Positions 45,001-53,960 are shown, numbered from the stretch's first letter. The stretch: 64,000 bases of DNA from Dugong dugon (GCA_030035585.1 CM057482.1:9969001-10033000); one strand, 5' to 3'. The notes: a model not told the origin generated them from the sequence alone. Numbers and translations: made by a program.

Positions 45001-48000
45001 TCTGTTCCCATATAGTAACTATTTCCTTACTTAGTATTACTTAGTATTTATTCCATTCTGCCTTATGTTTTAGATAGTTATTTATGTGTCAATCTTCCAC
45101 TAGGATTATAAGTTCCTTGAAAGCAAGAACCATATCTTTTTCGTATTTTATATATATCTCCCTTCTTTATGTGCTTTTCACATAGTTAAGTATGCAATAG
45201 ATGTGGGTTTTTGAAAAGATATAACACAACTGATTAGAAACATGAAATTTTGTTGCAGAAAGATTCTCTGAGATTCATTTAGTCCACCTTCATCATTTTA
45301 CAGTTGAGAAAACTGAAGTCTGCCACTCTAGTGTTTTTTTTTTCCTATAAATTATTAAAGTCAAATATCAGAAAATCAAGACAGCTAACCCCAAACTCGC
45401 CTAACAGAGCCTTTTTTTCCTTCTTCTTGCTAATTTTGGAGCACTTGATCTTCTTGCTCTGGAAGAAACATTAAACTTTGTCATCCTCTGACTGAACAAC
45501 TTCCAGGACTCCTCAGTCTCCTATAATTACCTGTACCCTGTAATTTTCTATTCCCTTTGCCTGAGCCTTGTTTCAGTCATGCTCCATCTTCTCTTTCGGG
45601 GATGAGTTGTTAATTTCAGGGTAACAGAGTGCTTCAGGCACCCAACAGTCAGAACTGCTGCTGCTGACAGCATCTACCTGGCTTTATTATGGTACCAGCA
45701 CGTGCCCCCTGCCCTAAACACGTGAAGAATATGTGAACCAAAATATCGAACCTTCATTTGGCTGATAGAATTATGTTTGGAAGTTGTCCAGAATCCAGTA
45801 TGGATCACTAGTGAGTATAAAGTAGAAATAATTATAGCTCTTTGGTCTCAGAAGTGTGGTGTTGCTAGAATTGGAAAGCCTTGTGTAGAAATCTCAACAT
45901 TCTACATCATCCTTCAAGATGGAGCCTTGTTATCATACCAGGGATCCTACTGAATGTATGCCATCTCCACCTTTCCTGGCCTTGTTTCAGATAACGGTGG
46001 GATACATTTTTCTAAGGAAATGCTGCTGGAATGATGGCCTCATTATTAGCATTCATCTAATATTGTCCACCTACCTCATTCACCTAGACTTACAGGTTCT
46101 TCCCTTGTCAGACAGAACTGTATATTTGTTTTTGTTTTTTTCTGTATAGTGGGTAGACCAGACAGGTGCAGCCTCCCAGAAGAGGGCTCTGCATTTAGCA
46201 GGATCAGAACTAGAGCTCAGTTCACACCAGCACCGGATGCGAATCCAGGACCGGGAGTTTCAGGAAGGCTTTGATGGTGGCTGGTGCCTCTCTATGCATC
46301 AGCCTTGGGCTTCTCTGCTTGTCAGAGGGATTAAAAGGTAAGAGCAGAAATGAATCTTGGCAGTGGAAGATCTTAGAGTGATGGAAGCTTGGTTTAGAAT
46401 TATGGACCGGAGTTAGTTTTCCTCAATCTAGTAATAATTTACAATACTCTTCAGTACATAGAACTGTAAGCAATATATTTATGTTACTGACTTCATAGTA
46501 ATTTTTCATTGAATAGCTTAAAACCCTAAGGTTAGAAAGGCTAAGAATCTGAGTCATACAAAGAATAGCTTACTGGTTTTTTAAATCTTTGGAAGGAAAT
46601 CTATTGAAAGAACTTTTCCTGGTTTTGCTTTTGTAATATACTGCTCAGCTACCTTAATGGTTTGATCCTATTTGAAGTGTCAAGTTTTTATGCCTGTTTA
46701 TTCATTTTATTAAGATACTGGCCTGTGATTTTGTTTTTTTCATCTACATATCTGTTAATCTGGGTAACCATATTGAGAAACTTTTTTTTAAACCACAAAT
46801 TCCTTTTCTGCAAAAAGCAGGGCAGGTGGTGAGGGATAAGTAGAAAGTGTTACAGACTAGTTGTACCTGTCAGCAGTGGGAATAGTTTGCTTCTCCATGG
46901 TTTCATATGCTTCTTCACAATTCAATTTTTTTAAATACTTTTTTTTCTTTTATACATGTAAATAAAAAGTTGGAAAATGTAGAAAATTAGCTAAAAAGAA
47001 GTATCACTCATAGTCCCACCACTTAGAAACAGCTACTGTTCACATTTCAGAGTGTTTATTTATGTTGTTTTTCCTATGCATATTGTTATATAGTGAGATC
47101 CTAGGATGTATTTATGTTTGTGTGTTTTTTCTTTCATTTATCATTACAACATATTTATTTTTCCTTCTTTATCTGTTAGAATTTTATAGGCCTGGCAGTA
47201 TCCTAACTCATAACAGCAATAATGCCTTGTATTTAAACAGAATTTTATAATTTTCAAAGCAGTAGGTGTATGAAATAGGTCAGGCCAGTAGTATTACAAT
47301 CTCTGACAAATTCGTTAGCTGCAGAGATGGAACTAGAGTTTGAGTTTTCAAAGTGCTGTTTCCACTCTACTGTGCGGCTTCAATCATTTCCCCACTTTCC
47401 TGAGAAGCAAATGATCAGCATTTAGGAACAATCATTTCTGCTTTGGTGGTTTCACTATTAGCTGTGATTTCCCCCCTGCACTAATGTACACTACCTTTTT
47501 CTCCCCTCTTGAAGGTCAGACTTTCTTACTTTGGCTCTTAATTGTTTTCTGTGTGTGCAGGGCCATAAGAACAAGTGCACGACAATCTGCTTCTGCCCCA
47601 ATGAGGCCTCAGATGTCTGTTCTTCTTAGTCAGTTCTCTACACTTTAGGTGATTTCCTTTTTCAAAGTAGAAAACTAAACAGCTTGCCTTCTGCTGAGGA
47701 AATCAGAATATTTACATTTCTCTCGTCCTGTTTTGGATCTGTGTTATTCATATTTTCTCACTGAAAAGAACAGAATGAGCGGCATCCAGCCCACAGTCAC
47801 TAATCCCACAGAAATAAAGTGGGTGGTTCCTCCACATTCGTGAGACCTTTTCCCAGTAGCCCTTCAGGTTATTTGGTGTAGAGAACAGACATATATTGAT
47901 TTATTTCCCGTTTATTGAGCACCTACTGTCTGCCTGGAGCTCTTTGACTTCATCTATGTTGGAAAACCAAAGATATGAGAAGTTCACAACTCTCTTTCCC

Positions 48001-50434
48001 ACTATAGGAGTGGTATATATCAAAGCACTTTTATTTGGTGGGAGGTAAAAGAGAAACATCTTCTTATAACCTTTGGAGAATAGCAAAGTAATTAAATTCT
48101 CTTGAATGCATTGTTTTTCCACTTGAAGATTCTTTCAAGTTACTCAACAAATGGTTTAATATCCATAAAAAAAAACCCGTACAAAATACTTAGAAAATAT
48201 AAATGAGTGTGGTTGTAATTTAAAGATGATAGACATTTTTATTGTTGTTGTTTTTAGCTGCTGTCAAGTAGGCCCCCAACTCACGGCAACCCCACGCACA
48301 ATGGAATAAAATGTTGTCAGATCCCGACCACCCCCATGATTGGTTGTGGATCTTACCATTGTGATCCATAGGGTTTTCATTGGCTGATTTTTGTAAGTAA
48401 ATCACCAGGCGTTTCTTTCTAGTATGTCTTAGTCTGGAAGCTTTGCTGAAACCTCCTGTTCAGCATTCTGTTAAATAATAATTATAAATTACCACTTTAG
48501 GGAAGTTAAATTTGTGTTTGAGGATTTTTCTATCAGATTGGAGGACAATTAATCAACAGATCTTCCCAGAAAACTTTAGCCTTTGACTGAAAGAAGGATA
48601 AGGACTTTCATTTATGTGGGACAACATGGATGCTTTGAAAGTATTGTGTTTGGATTGTAGAAGTCCCAAAGCTAGTGAGAGCTGTGGGTCTGAGTAGAGA
48701 GGTCAGGTGAAAAAGTGTTGAGGAATTGAGAGAGGTGAGTTGTCTTTGTTCTGATGATAGGAGAAATCACAAAACAGAGTTCATCCTCAAGGCTAGGGTA
48801 TTGTGGGAAAAAAAGTGTTTTTCACAAACGCTATCCCTCTTGGTAAGGTATCATCTCTAGACCTCTTGGTCCCACTGGATAATTTTCTATAGGGCTTGTA
48901 TGTTATGTGATCCTCCAGGAAACTAGAATTTAGGCCCATCCTATTAAATCTGTATTTGTTGAAGGGTGGAGGGGAGAACCTGGTACACCCCTCACAGAGG
49001 ACGACTTTGGATAGCAGCCACAGCCAAAAAACCCTCCCCTCAAGAAGTCTCAGAACTCCAGGCTACATATCGTCTTCTTCGTGGGAAAGGTAACAGCCAT
49101 ATATTCTCCTTTCATTCCTACTTTGTGGAGAGAAGTCATCGACTTTCATCTTCTGTAGTTTTTTCTTGATGAAACTAAGTTTTAAACCTTGTGTTTATTA
49201 ATAGTTTATTTGATCAGTGGCAGATCGTAGACAGCTGTTGAAAGCACTATTTGTCAAACAGTGCAACTAAAAATATCAATTTCCAATACCAGAAATCAAT
49301 GGTTTCATCTAAGAGAGCTTTCTCCCATCTTTTCTATTGTGAAGGTGGAATGACCGCTGCAAACTCTGGCATCTTGCGGGGGGACAGCCCCAGAGGATAA
49401 GTTTTATCTCAAGTGACCCAAACAGACACCTGCTGTCGGATTCGGACAGATAAAAGTTGATGGACTTAAGCAGCGTATTTTGGGAATCACTCACTAAAAT
49501 TTGGGTCCTAAGTAATACTTCCGGTCGTTGGGTGTTCTGTCCCCGTCCCCCGTCCCCCGCCTCCCCGCCCCCCAGCTTATCCAGCTCATATAGTTTTTTT
49601 GAAGGTAGAATTGAGAGGATAGTTGTAGATCCATCTTTAAAATGGTTTTTAAGAAACTAAGCATGAGGAATCACTAAGAATAAAAAAATGTATGCTTCCT
49701 TAAAAACACATTTCTGTTTTGATTTATTTGAATAGCTTGTTTTAAATTTACATTCTGACATTTTTATGGTTTTTACCACCAGAGAAGAAAATTCTGTTTT
49801 CTTGACACCTGTAGCTGCCTTCCTTTGTTTTCAAAACCTATCACCACCAAACTCAAGTTTGATCTAGTCCAGCGTAATAGAATTAATTTGTTCGGAATGA
49901 AGTTTTGTTGTCCTTGAACTTTGATGGTGGGAGGGCAATAGGTTTCTAAAGGAAAATTTTCCTAGGATGTGGATAGTGGACTAATCAAGCCACTCACTAG
50001 ATTTTTCCCTAAAATACAATCACCAACCCCCCCCAAAAAAAAAAAAAAAACATTGCTGTCAAGTCAATTCCAACTCTTAGCCACCCTATAGGACAGAGTA
50101 GAACTGCCCCATAGGGTTTCCAAGGCTGTAATATTTACGGAATCAGACTGCCAAGTGCTTAACCACTGCGCCACCAGCGCTCCTTAAAATGCAAACAATT
50201 GTGGCAAATAAAAACTTCATTGTTCCTTTGTCTACACATAGATAATAAAAAATGTGATTTGTTCAGAACTGAAAACAGACTTGTGAGTTCTAAGGTCACA
50301 AAGAAGGAAATTTATCCAGTCCTTTTGCTTGTCTTGATTCAGATTTGGAATTTCCCTGTGACTATCCATCAGGTTGTCTTCTTGGCTGTGTGGACCTAAC
50401 TGACTGCTTGTCCCAGAAGCAATTTAAGGAGCAG
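19043..50434 (+). CDS. TRIP4: TRIP4 (ASC-1), activating signal cointegrator 1, 3' end outside window
   Basis: Eleven coding exons: 19043-19143, 24633-24802, 25476-25603, 33829-34041, 35493-35571, 38440-38569, 40090-40305, 42702-42828, 46150-46337, 48965-49089 and 50343-50434. They sum to 1569 nt (523 codons), with GT-AG introns and consistent phases. The protein is the ASC-1 scaffold of the ASCC1-3 complex: nuclear-receptor coactivation, alkylation repair and rescue of collided ribosomes. Domains: a conserved helical N-terminus (1-91); a C2HC5-type zinc finger with Cys 169, 171, 182, 185, 190, 198, 201, 206 and His176; a charged coiled region around 300-325 (LQKRQEELRELR); an ASCH domain from about 432 (GGWCLSMHQPWASLLVRGIK), continuing through exons 10-11. 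The final segment (about 56 residues in human) was not found before 64,000. Compared with human, EIL seems missing at the start of exon 3 and one Ser is gained (EVPSSFAEPD). Confidence 0.97.
19535..19735 (+). mobile_element. MIR
   Basis: The 'tactagctttggaaccttgg' and 'cgtcatctgtaaaatgaata' pieces match the MIR core and its 3' neighbour. Confidence 0.85.
20119..21542 (-). mobile_element. L1-type LINE 3' end (1.4 kb, 5'-truncated)
   Basis: It begins on the plus strand with a T-run (the element's poly(A)) and runs to 'cagtgtataactgttccagt'. TAAGAGAG lies at 20111-20118 and again at 21543-21550, so it is a clean truncated insertion. Contains the typical 'ggatatattccaagaagcag' segment. Stop codons break any ORF. 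Confidence 0.88.
22643..22812 (-). mobile_element. AfroSINE, diverged
   Basis: Plus-strand pieces 'gccataaagtcaattctgac', 'tccatagggttttcaatggc' and 'tgggtggactggaacttcag' match the longer subtype; its 5' end (right side) is lost or diverged. Confidence 0.8.
22925..23183. mobile_element. hAT-type element with MER5-like interior
   Basis: Same terminal arms as the 14623-14803 copy: it begins CAGGGCTTCAAACTGG, and the right end in reverse reads 'tagggcttcatactgg'. Perfect 8-bp duplication GCCCAAAG at 22917-22924 and 23184-23191. The interior holds MER5A-like halves in permuted order: 'gaatttgcatttcttacagg' to 'tctgagaaccac', 8 bp, then 'cagtggttctcag' to 'gattcagtatatccagggtg'. Confidence 0.85.
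23400..24130 (-). mobile_element. Old L1M-type 3' region (fragmentary)
   Basis: Phrases such as 'aaactgtggtgaatataggt' and 'aggatcctagaaatggaatt' near 24035 resemble ancient L1 3' UTR sequence. Family not assigned with certainty. Confidence 0.45.
24633..24802 (+). CDS. TRIP4: TRIP4 exon 2
   Basis: Acceptor 'ttttcctcctgag', donor GTAAGT. It encodes residues 34-91: QYVLSIESVEEIREYVTDLL, then QGNEGKKGQFIEELIIRWQN and NDQESISDPLQQYFKKD; very close to human. Confidence 0.97.
24803..25475. other. TRIP4 intron 2
   Basis: 673 bp of unique AT-rich DNA. Its 3' end, 'cttcaaataaattttag', is an unusual acceptor (see findings). Confidence 0.9.
25476..25603 (+). CDS. TRIP4: TRIP4 exon 3 (acceptor apparently shifted by 9 nt)
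   Basis: Encodes DGQRSGDQIKKSRRKGRNRQ, then EVPSSFAEPDTAIEVRTPFD and LAK; donor GTGAGT. The only AG before the conserved DGQ motif is the TTTTAG at 25471-25475. Human has EIL before DGQ, apparently spelled by the AAATTTTA that is intronic here. A basic, low-complexity linker ahead of the zinc finger. Confidence 0.93.
26546..26580 (-). mobile_element. AfroSINE stub (5'-truncated)
   Basis: Only the SINE tail is left ('gttgccatcgagtcagtttc'). TATACACTAC occurs on both sides (about 26534-26543 and 26581-26590), so it looks like a severely truncated insertion. Confidence 0.65.
26620..26945 (+). mobile_element. Old L1 fragment
   Basis: 'tgatggaataccatacagct' and 'aaggaaataatcagaaatac' resemble L1 3' sequence shared by many old copies in mammals. 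Confidence 0.5.
26947..27026. repeat. (TA)n/(TG)n microsatellite cluster
   Basis: Alternating TA, TG and ATAC/GTAT units. A plus-strand AfroSINE follows immediately, and more such units continue after it to about 27240. Confidence 0.9.
27027..27186 (+). mobile_element. AfroSINE, short subtype
   Basis: 'cccctggtagcgcagtgatt' at the head, 'caatgggtttagtttggttt' at the tail. It is inserted in the TA/TG-rich stretch. Confidence 0.93.
27264..27468 (-). mobile_element. AfroSINE, 'ttgttgtta' subtype
   Basis: Plus view starts 'tgttgttagttactgccaag' and ends 'gcgtcacccagggactcctt', with the 'gaagcaaatcaccaagcctg' block. Confidence 0.9.
27655..28640 (-). mobile_element. L1M-type fragment, interrupted
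   Basis: 'cacccaagtgctcaccacct', 'tgctgcagtgaacattcttg' and 'aattgctaggttgtaggcgt' are typical of old L1 3' sequence in reverse. A non-L1 block sits at about 27826-28012. Confidence 0.6.
27826..28012. mobile_element. MER-type non-autonomous DNA transposon
   Basis: 'caggggacacttggcaaagt', 'gggtagaggccagggatgtt' and 'cacaagacagcacccacagc' match a very common mammalian MER element whose exact name I will not assert. It splits the L1M fragment. Confidence 0.6.
30202..30891 (-). mobile_element. MaLR-type solo LTR carrying an AfroSINE
   Basis: TGTCTTAG at one end, 'attcaatccacgaca' at the other, with a perfect 5-bp duplication GTGGT at 30197-30201 and 30892-30896, as for ERVL-MaLR. In sense it carries AATAAA in 'gagagaataaacttctg', followed by a 'gctgctataatag'-type end. 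Related to the LTR at 32456-32948. An AfroSINE interrupts it. Confidence 0.85.
30218..30387 (-). mobile_element. AfroSINE, short subtype, inside LTR
   Basis: The perfect 12-bp duplication TTAGTCATCTAA (30206-30217 and 30388-30399) is LTR sequence, which proves insertion after the LTR. Confidence 0.95.
31999..32214 (-). mobile_element. AfroSINE, long subtype
   Basis: Full-length copy with the middle block ('aatctttacaggagcagact'). ATACCTATAT is found on both sides. Confidence 0.93.
32456..32948 (-). mobile_element. MaLR-type solo LTR
   Basis: Starts TGTCTTGG and ends CCATAACA on the plus strand, with perfect 5-bp duplication CTACA at 32451-32455 and 32949-32953. The sense strand carries AATAAATTTCTCTTTG near its 3' end, a typical LTR poly(A) signal. 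No internal viral genes are present. Confidence 0.88.
33829..34041 (+). CDS. TRIP4: TRIP4 exon 4 (zinc finger)
   Basis: 71 codons in phase, residues 134-204. Contains KKKTKFVNLYTREGQDRLAV and the metal-binding block CDCLGQKHKLINNCLICG, then RIVCEQEGSGPCLFCGSL. All zinc ligands of the C2HC5-type finger are kept. Acceptor 'tttgtacattag', donor GTAAAT. Confidence 0.98.
34042..35492. other. TRIP4 intron 4
   Basis: 1.45 kb without an obvious repeat. A 112-codon antisense open frame (34760-34422) lies here (see findings). Nothing else was recognised. Confidence 0.8.
35493..35571 (+). CDS. TRIP4: TRIP4 exon 5
   Basis: Encodes VCTREEQDILQRDSNKSQKL, then LKKLMS. Cys206 completes the zinc cluster. 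The donor GTGGGC is weaker than the others. Confidence 0.96.
35817..36390 (-). mobile_element. MLT1-like MaLR LTR with AT microsatellite
   Basis: 'agcacaaactgggtagctta', 'tttattctctcacagttcta' and 'ataagaacaccagtcatatt' match the reverse of MLT1 LTRs. It ends 'attcaatccatgaca'. The flanking 5-bp duplication is not clear, in keeping with age. Confidence 0.8.
36240..36366. repeat. (TA)n tract inside LTR
   Basis: About 125 bp almost entirely A/T, with many self-complementary TA runs, inserted just before the LTR's final 'gaattcaatccatgaca'. Confidence 0.92.
37815..38042 (+). mobile_element. MIR
   Basis: 'gatctgggttcaaatttcat', 'cagtttccttatctgtaaag' and 'ctaataggttctcattaaca' follow the MIR order; nearly full length. 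Confidence 0.88.
38440..38569 (+). CDS. TRIP4: TRIP4 exon 6
   Basis: Residues 232-274: TENSGKVDISPRDLLPHQKS, then RIKSGLEKAVKHKDKLLEFD and KT; acceptor 'ttgaatttcag', donor GTATGA. Human has VENSGKVDIS, so the start Thr is a substitution. Confidence 0.96.
38570..40089. other. TRIP4 intron 6
   Basis: 1.5 kb with one AfroSINE (38961-39170) and otherwise unique DNA. Confidence 0.85.
38961..39170 (-). mobile_element. AfroSINE, long subtype
   Basis: 'cattgccatcaagttgattc' on the left, 'accactgtgccaccagg' on the right, with the 'atctttatggaagcggactg' middle block. Confidence 0.93.
40090..40305 (+). CDS. TRIP4: TRIP4 exon 7
   Basis: Residues 274-346: VRRTQVIDDESDYFASDSNQ, then WLSKIERETLQKRQEELREL and RHASRLSKKITIDFAGRKIL. 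The charged helix is the likely protein-interaction segment. Donor GTAAGT. Confidence 0.98.
40780..41240 (+). mobile_element. Old L1 fragment
   Basis: 'aaatgggcaaaggctaagat', 'gccaataaacatttgaaaag' and 'ggggaaatgcaaatttaaaa' are a well-known L1 ORF2 3' stretch, with indels. Confidence 0.75.
41455..41875 (+). mobile_element. L2 3' end
   Basis: 'gaaagtttcttgaaggcagg' then 'aaccatgtcctccatacctt', ending 'ttcccaacaaatagttcttg', matches the L2 3' end pattern. Confidence 0.75.
42702..42828 (+). CDS. TRIP4: TRIP4 exon 8
   Basis: Residues 346-388: LDETIQAIANGTFNQPLTKL, then GRSSAEPLGILVNPNMDQPP and PQ. Acceptor 'tgttatcacag', donor GTTAGT. Confidence 0.97.
43514..43676 (-). mobile_element. AfroSINE, short subtype
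   Basis: 'ccattgccattgagtcgatt' to 'accactgcaccaccagggct' on the plus strand; middle block absent. Confidence 0.93.
43725..43929 (-). mobile_element. AfroSINE, long subtype
   Basis: 'aaacctggcgccatcaagtc' to 'actgtgccaccagggctctc', middle block present; about 50 bp from the previous SINE and in the same orientation. Confidence 0.92.
44990..45215 (+). mobile_element. L2-like 3' end
   Basis: 'ggattataagttccttgaaa' followed by 'gcaagaaccatatctttttc' and a 'cacatagttaagtatgcaat' tail. Confidence 0.65.
46150..46337 (+). CDS. TRIP4: TRIP4 exon 9 (start of ASCH domain)
   Basis: Residues 389-451. Includes HRMRIQDREFQEGFDGGWCL then SMHQPWASLLVRGIK. The middle (ALHLAGSELELSSHQ) differs clearly from human. 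The HQPWA and RGIK motifs are ASCH hallmarks. Donor GTAAGA. Confidence 0.97.
46338..48964. other. TRIP4 intron 9
   Basis: 2.6 kb with a diverged SINE (48241-48470). The rest appears unique; several short AT-rich open frames look random. Confidence 0.8.
48241..48470 (-). mobile_element. Old tRNA-derived SINE related to AfroSINE
   Basis: 'ttgttgtttttagctgctgt', 'acaatggaataaaatgttgt', 'tgatccatagggttttcatt' and 'tcttagtctggaagctttgc'. It shares the 'catagggttttca' core with AfroSINE but has its own blocks. Confidence 0.75.
48965..49089 (+). CDS. TRIP4: TRIP4 exon 10 (ASCH domain)
   Basis: Residues 451-493: VEGRTWYTPHRGRLWIAATA, then KKPSPQEVSELQATYRLLRG and K. Practically the human sequence. 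Donor GTAACA. Confidence 0.98.
49090..50342. other. TRIP4 intron 10
   Basis: 1.25 kb with an AfroSINE (50023-50184) and a C-rich tract at about 49542-49575. Confidence 0.85.
50023..50184 (-). mobile_element. AfroSINE with internal deletion
   Basis: A-rich tail at 50023-50049, then 'cattgctgtcaagtcaattc' to 'cactgcgccaccagcgctcc'. Part of the middle block is deleted. Confidence 0.9.
50343..50434 (+). CDS. TRIP4: TRIP4 exon 11 (ASCH domain end)
   Basis: Residues 493-523: DLEFPCDYPSGCLLGCVDLT, then DCLSQKQFKEQ. Acceptor 'ttgtcttgattcag', donor GTGAGT. The last TRIP4 exon in the window. Confidence 0.97.
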
Positions 50435-50704
50435 GTGAGTAAACGAATACTTCTCTTGGACAGATGCTTGATTTACCACCATGAAATTGTGCCGCTGTAA
50501 CTGACCTGTGGACTCCTCCGTAGAATATCCTGGAGATAGTATAGGTGCTAGAAATTTTGTATTTAGATATATGAGGAGAGTCGTCTAATCAGGAAATATT
50601 GGGGAGAGAAAAGACAAGAGCACAAACAGGAAAAACTTAGTGGTACTTTGATTTTTGGTGTATGGACTAGCGCACGTACATTTCTTTGTTAAAAGCTCTT
50701 GCCA

Positions 50705-51580
50705 GACAGCACACACTACAGGGGAAGTCAGCACAACCGGACTAAACCAAAAGCTGAGAAGTTTCCTGAATACAGCCAAACACTTTGAGGGACAGAGTAG
50801 CAGGGATAAGGGTCTGGGGACCATATTTTCAGGGGACATCTAGGTCAGTTGGCGTAACAAAAGTTTATTAAGAAAATGTTCTGCATCCCACTTTGGTGAG
50901 TGGCCTCTGGGGTCTTAAAAGCTAGCGAGGGGCTGTCTAAGAGGCATCACTTTGTCCCAATCCACCTGGAGCAAAGGAGAATGAAGAACACCAAAGACAC
51001 AAGGAAAATATTAGCCCAAGAGACAGAAAGGGCCACATAAACTGGAGACTCCATCAACCTGAGATCAGAAGAAGTAGATGGTGCCCGCCTACCACCAGTG
51101 ACGGCCCTGACGGAGCACAACAGAGAGTCCCTGACAGAGCAGGAGAAAAGTAGGGTGCAGAACTCAAATTATAGTAAAAAAGACCAGACTTAATGGTCTG
51201 ACTGCAACTAGAGGGACTCTAGAAGACATGACCCCTGGACTCTCTGTTAGCCCAAAACTAAAACCATTCCCGGAACCAACTCTTCAGACAAAGATTAGAC
51301 TGGACTATAAGACATAAAATGATACTCGTGGAGAGTGTGCTTCTTAGCTCAGGTAGATACATGAGACTAAATGGGTAGCTTCTGTCCAGAGGCGAGATGA
51401 GAAGGCAGAAAGGGACAGGGGCTGGTTGAATGGACACAGGAAATCTGGGGTAGAAAGGAAGAGTGTGCTGTCACATTACAGGGACAGCAACTAGGGTCAT
51501 ATAACAACGTGTGTATAAATTTTTATATGAGAAACTATCTTGAATTGTAACCTTTCACTTAAAGCACGATCTAAAAAAAG
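50705..51580 (+). mobile_element. L1-type LINE 3' end
   Basis: About 880 bp, ending 'aaagcacgatctaaaaaaag'. The near-identical flanks aaaagctcttgcca (50691-50704) and aaagcccttgcca (51581-51593) look like a target-site duplication. Confidence 0.87.
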
Positions 51581-51948
51581 AAAGCCCTTGCCAAAATCCA
51601 GCTAAGAAGTATAGGGCATTCATCCCTTACTAAAACTTTGCTTCCTCTAGTGAAGAAGCTCTTAATTATCCCTTAAATCCTCTGATTGAGTGGTGGGGAT
51701 GGTAGGATCTGCTAATGCTTCTTCTGGAGCATGTGGTCCAGGCCAGAGAACTCATGATCGGCAAGTGTGTTTAAACTCTCTTCGCCTGGACTGTGCCATG
51801 TGTGGTACATATGTATGTATTCTGTATTTTTATTCATTTTGGTCACTAAAGATTGACATAAATAAAATACATTTTTGAACAGCAGAGGGAGCTGGAGGAC
51901 TTCATCTTAATAAAAAACTCCTGAAATGCAGAGCCTTTAGGTTTAGGC

Positions 51949-52157
51949 AGAGCCCTGGTGGTGCAGTGGTTAAGCACTTGGCTGCTAACCGAAAAGTCGG
52001 TAGTTTGAACCCACCAGCTGCTCTGTGGGAGAAAAATGCAGTAGTCTGCTTCCATAAAGATTTGCAGCCTTGGAAGCCCTCCGGGGCAGTTCTCCTCTGT
52101 CCTGCAGGGTGGCTATGTGTCGGAACGGACTCCAAGGCCTTGGGTTTTGGTTTGGTA
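51949..52157 (+). mobile_element. AfroSINE, long subtype
   Basis: 'agagccctggtggtgcagtg' head, 'agtagtctgcttccataaag' middle block, 'ttgggttttggtttggtaga' tail; TTTAGGC on both sides. Confidence 0.94.
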
Positions 52158-53672
52158 GATTTAGGCTCAGACTGGTAGAAATCCAACCTGGGAAAGTCCA
52201 CCCTCGAAGCATGAAGAGTGTTTCCTAACACCCTTTGAACAGTTACTTTAGGTAATAGGATTTCCACCACTGTGCTTAAGGAAATGTGCTTTGGCTTAAT
52301 TTTCCTCAGAAACTTCCTTGTTTTCCAGACGTCACTGCCTTTCCTTACTGCTATTAGTATCTACTTTGTTTATTTCTTTTCTTGTCCCTCTCACCCCCTC
52401 TGTCCTCTTCCCATGGATTTTAGCCAGCAGCAGCGTTATTCCTCTAGATTCTTGTCCTTCATGTTTTTTGTGGGTTGCCTCCTCAGCCCTCCTCTGATTA
52501 CTTTGTGTGTAGGAGTACAGTGCATGCCTGTTGGTGTGAATGATGACTCTCAGCCTCTTTTCCTGCCCTGAGTACCTGATTCAGACCTGGGCTAAGCCAT
52601 AGACACGTGGAGGCCCTTCGTCTCTCACCCCCTTGGGCCTAGACTATATCTCTGTGGGCCTTTTGCCCTTTTTATTTTATTTTATTTTTTTTTTGATGTC
52701 TTCTTTCCTACTCTCCCCCCCGCCCTTTTTTTTTTTTTTTTTCCAGTCCAGAAGTAATAATTATAAAAATACCTTACATTGCTATGGGCTTTGCAGTTCT
52801 AGAGACTCTCCCAATCATTAACAGCTTAATATAACTTAAAGGATTATGTTTTCCTCCTGGGATATTTGCATTCTAAAAGTGAGCCAAAGAGCATCTGGCA
52901 GTGGGCGGTGGGGTTTAGCAAGGGCCTTGCTTTGCTTTCTCATTTGTCTATCAAACGCCACCTGATGCAAGGTCAGATGATGTCAGTCTTCACACAGTTA
53001 GCTGATCTTCTTTCTGCCACAGATTTGTGTAGAGAAGGGTAGGAAACTATAATCCTAGTCTATGGAGTACTACAAGGGTTACAGAAATTAGAAATCTAAT
53101 TAATAGAGAAAATCTTTTTGGTTTCTCAAGGATACCTGTCTTTCAGGTCAGCATGATATTGCTACTTCAGCTTATATTCTGTCTTCTCTCCTGAGGTTGC
53201 TATGAGCAGCACATGGAAGTGCAGGAATCTTCCCGTATGTTCCCAGGTGGAGGTCCTGGCAACTTTCCTTACAAATTTCTCTGATATATAACATTATACC
53301 TAAATGCTAGAAGCCACTAGGCTTCCTTAAACACAGGAGCCCCATAACCATTTCCCCCTATGGTCAGCTTGTCTGTGGCTTTTCCCCCATTTCTTTCCTG
53401 CGTTTTAGGGTACCCCATGAGTGTATTCAGAGTTGATATTAGCCCTATTTGGGGATTATTTATTAGATAAGAATCTTACCACTTTTAAAAGTTGTAGCTT
53501 TGGTATTTAGTTGCAACCTGGAAAATGTCTAGACTACCCTTAGTAATCTACTTGTCTCTATTTGAGCCAGAGTTCAGTGATGTAAGAAATGTGGTTGCCT
53601 AGCGTGTTACATGAGCCTCGTTCTTGTTTCTGAAGGAGTGAGTTGAGAGTTTAGGAATAATAGCCTTGGGAC

Positions 53673-53960
53673 TAGCATTTCCCAAACTATTCCATGGCAT
53701 AGGTGTGCTCTGAAAAAAGGGTTCTATGGGCAAATGTGTTTGGAAAATGTATTTGGATGAAACAAAGTTGAGCGTGTTTGCAGAACTTCTCGGAGCCGTT
53801 AATATGCTCATGTGCATTATGACTCTGGGAGAAGTGCGTACGACATGCAGTGTTCCCAGAACTTTGGAACACAGAATTTTTCCCCTCCCCACTACCACTG
53901 CTTTATTTGCATATGGCGGAACTGGTATCCTGTCTGTATGCAATTTAGGAAGCACTAGTC
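53673..53960. mobile_element. Possible DNA-transposon remnant
   Basis: Imperfect terminal inverted repeats: ACTAGCATTTCCCAAA on the left and, in reverse on the right, ACTAGTGCTTCCTAAA. The interior has no coding frame of note. Superfamily unresolved (hAT-like ends). Confidence 0.45.

Larger units (their letters stand above)
42829..46149. other. TRIP4 intron 8
   Basis: 3.3 kb. Ancient repeat copies (about 43185-43505 and 44110-44780), two minus-strand AfroSINEs, an L2-like 3' end (about 44990-45215). 45250-46140 is unique with no exon seen. Confidence 0.8.

Noticed and set aside
51690-51878. Cys-rich frame with 'CLNSLRLDCAMCGTYV'
   Set aside because: It looked like a zinc-ribbon exon, but there is no convincing acceptor, no partner exon and no family I can name, and it does not continue TRIP4.
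52272-52571. 99-codon hydrophobic plus-strand frame
   Set aside because: Low complexity, Phe/Leu-rich, no known domain; stands in intron 11.
53599-53955. 118-codon minus-strand frame
   Set aside because: It covers a probable DNA-transposon remnant with inverted ends; no transposase motifs.
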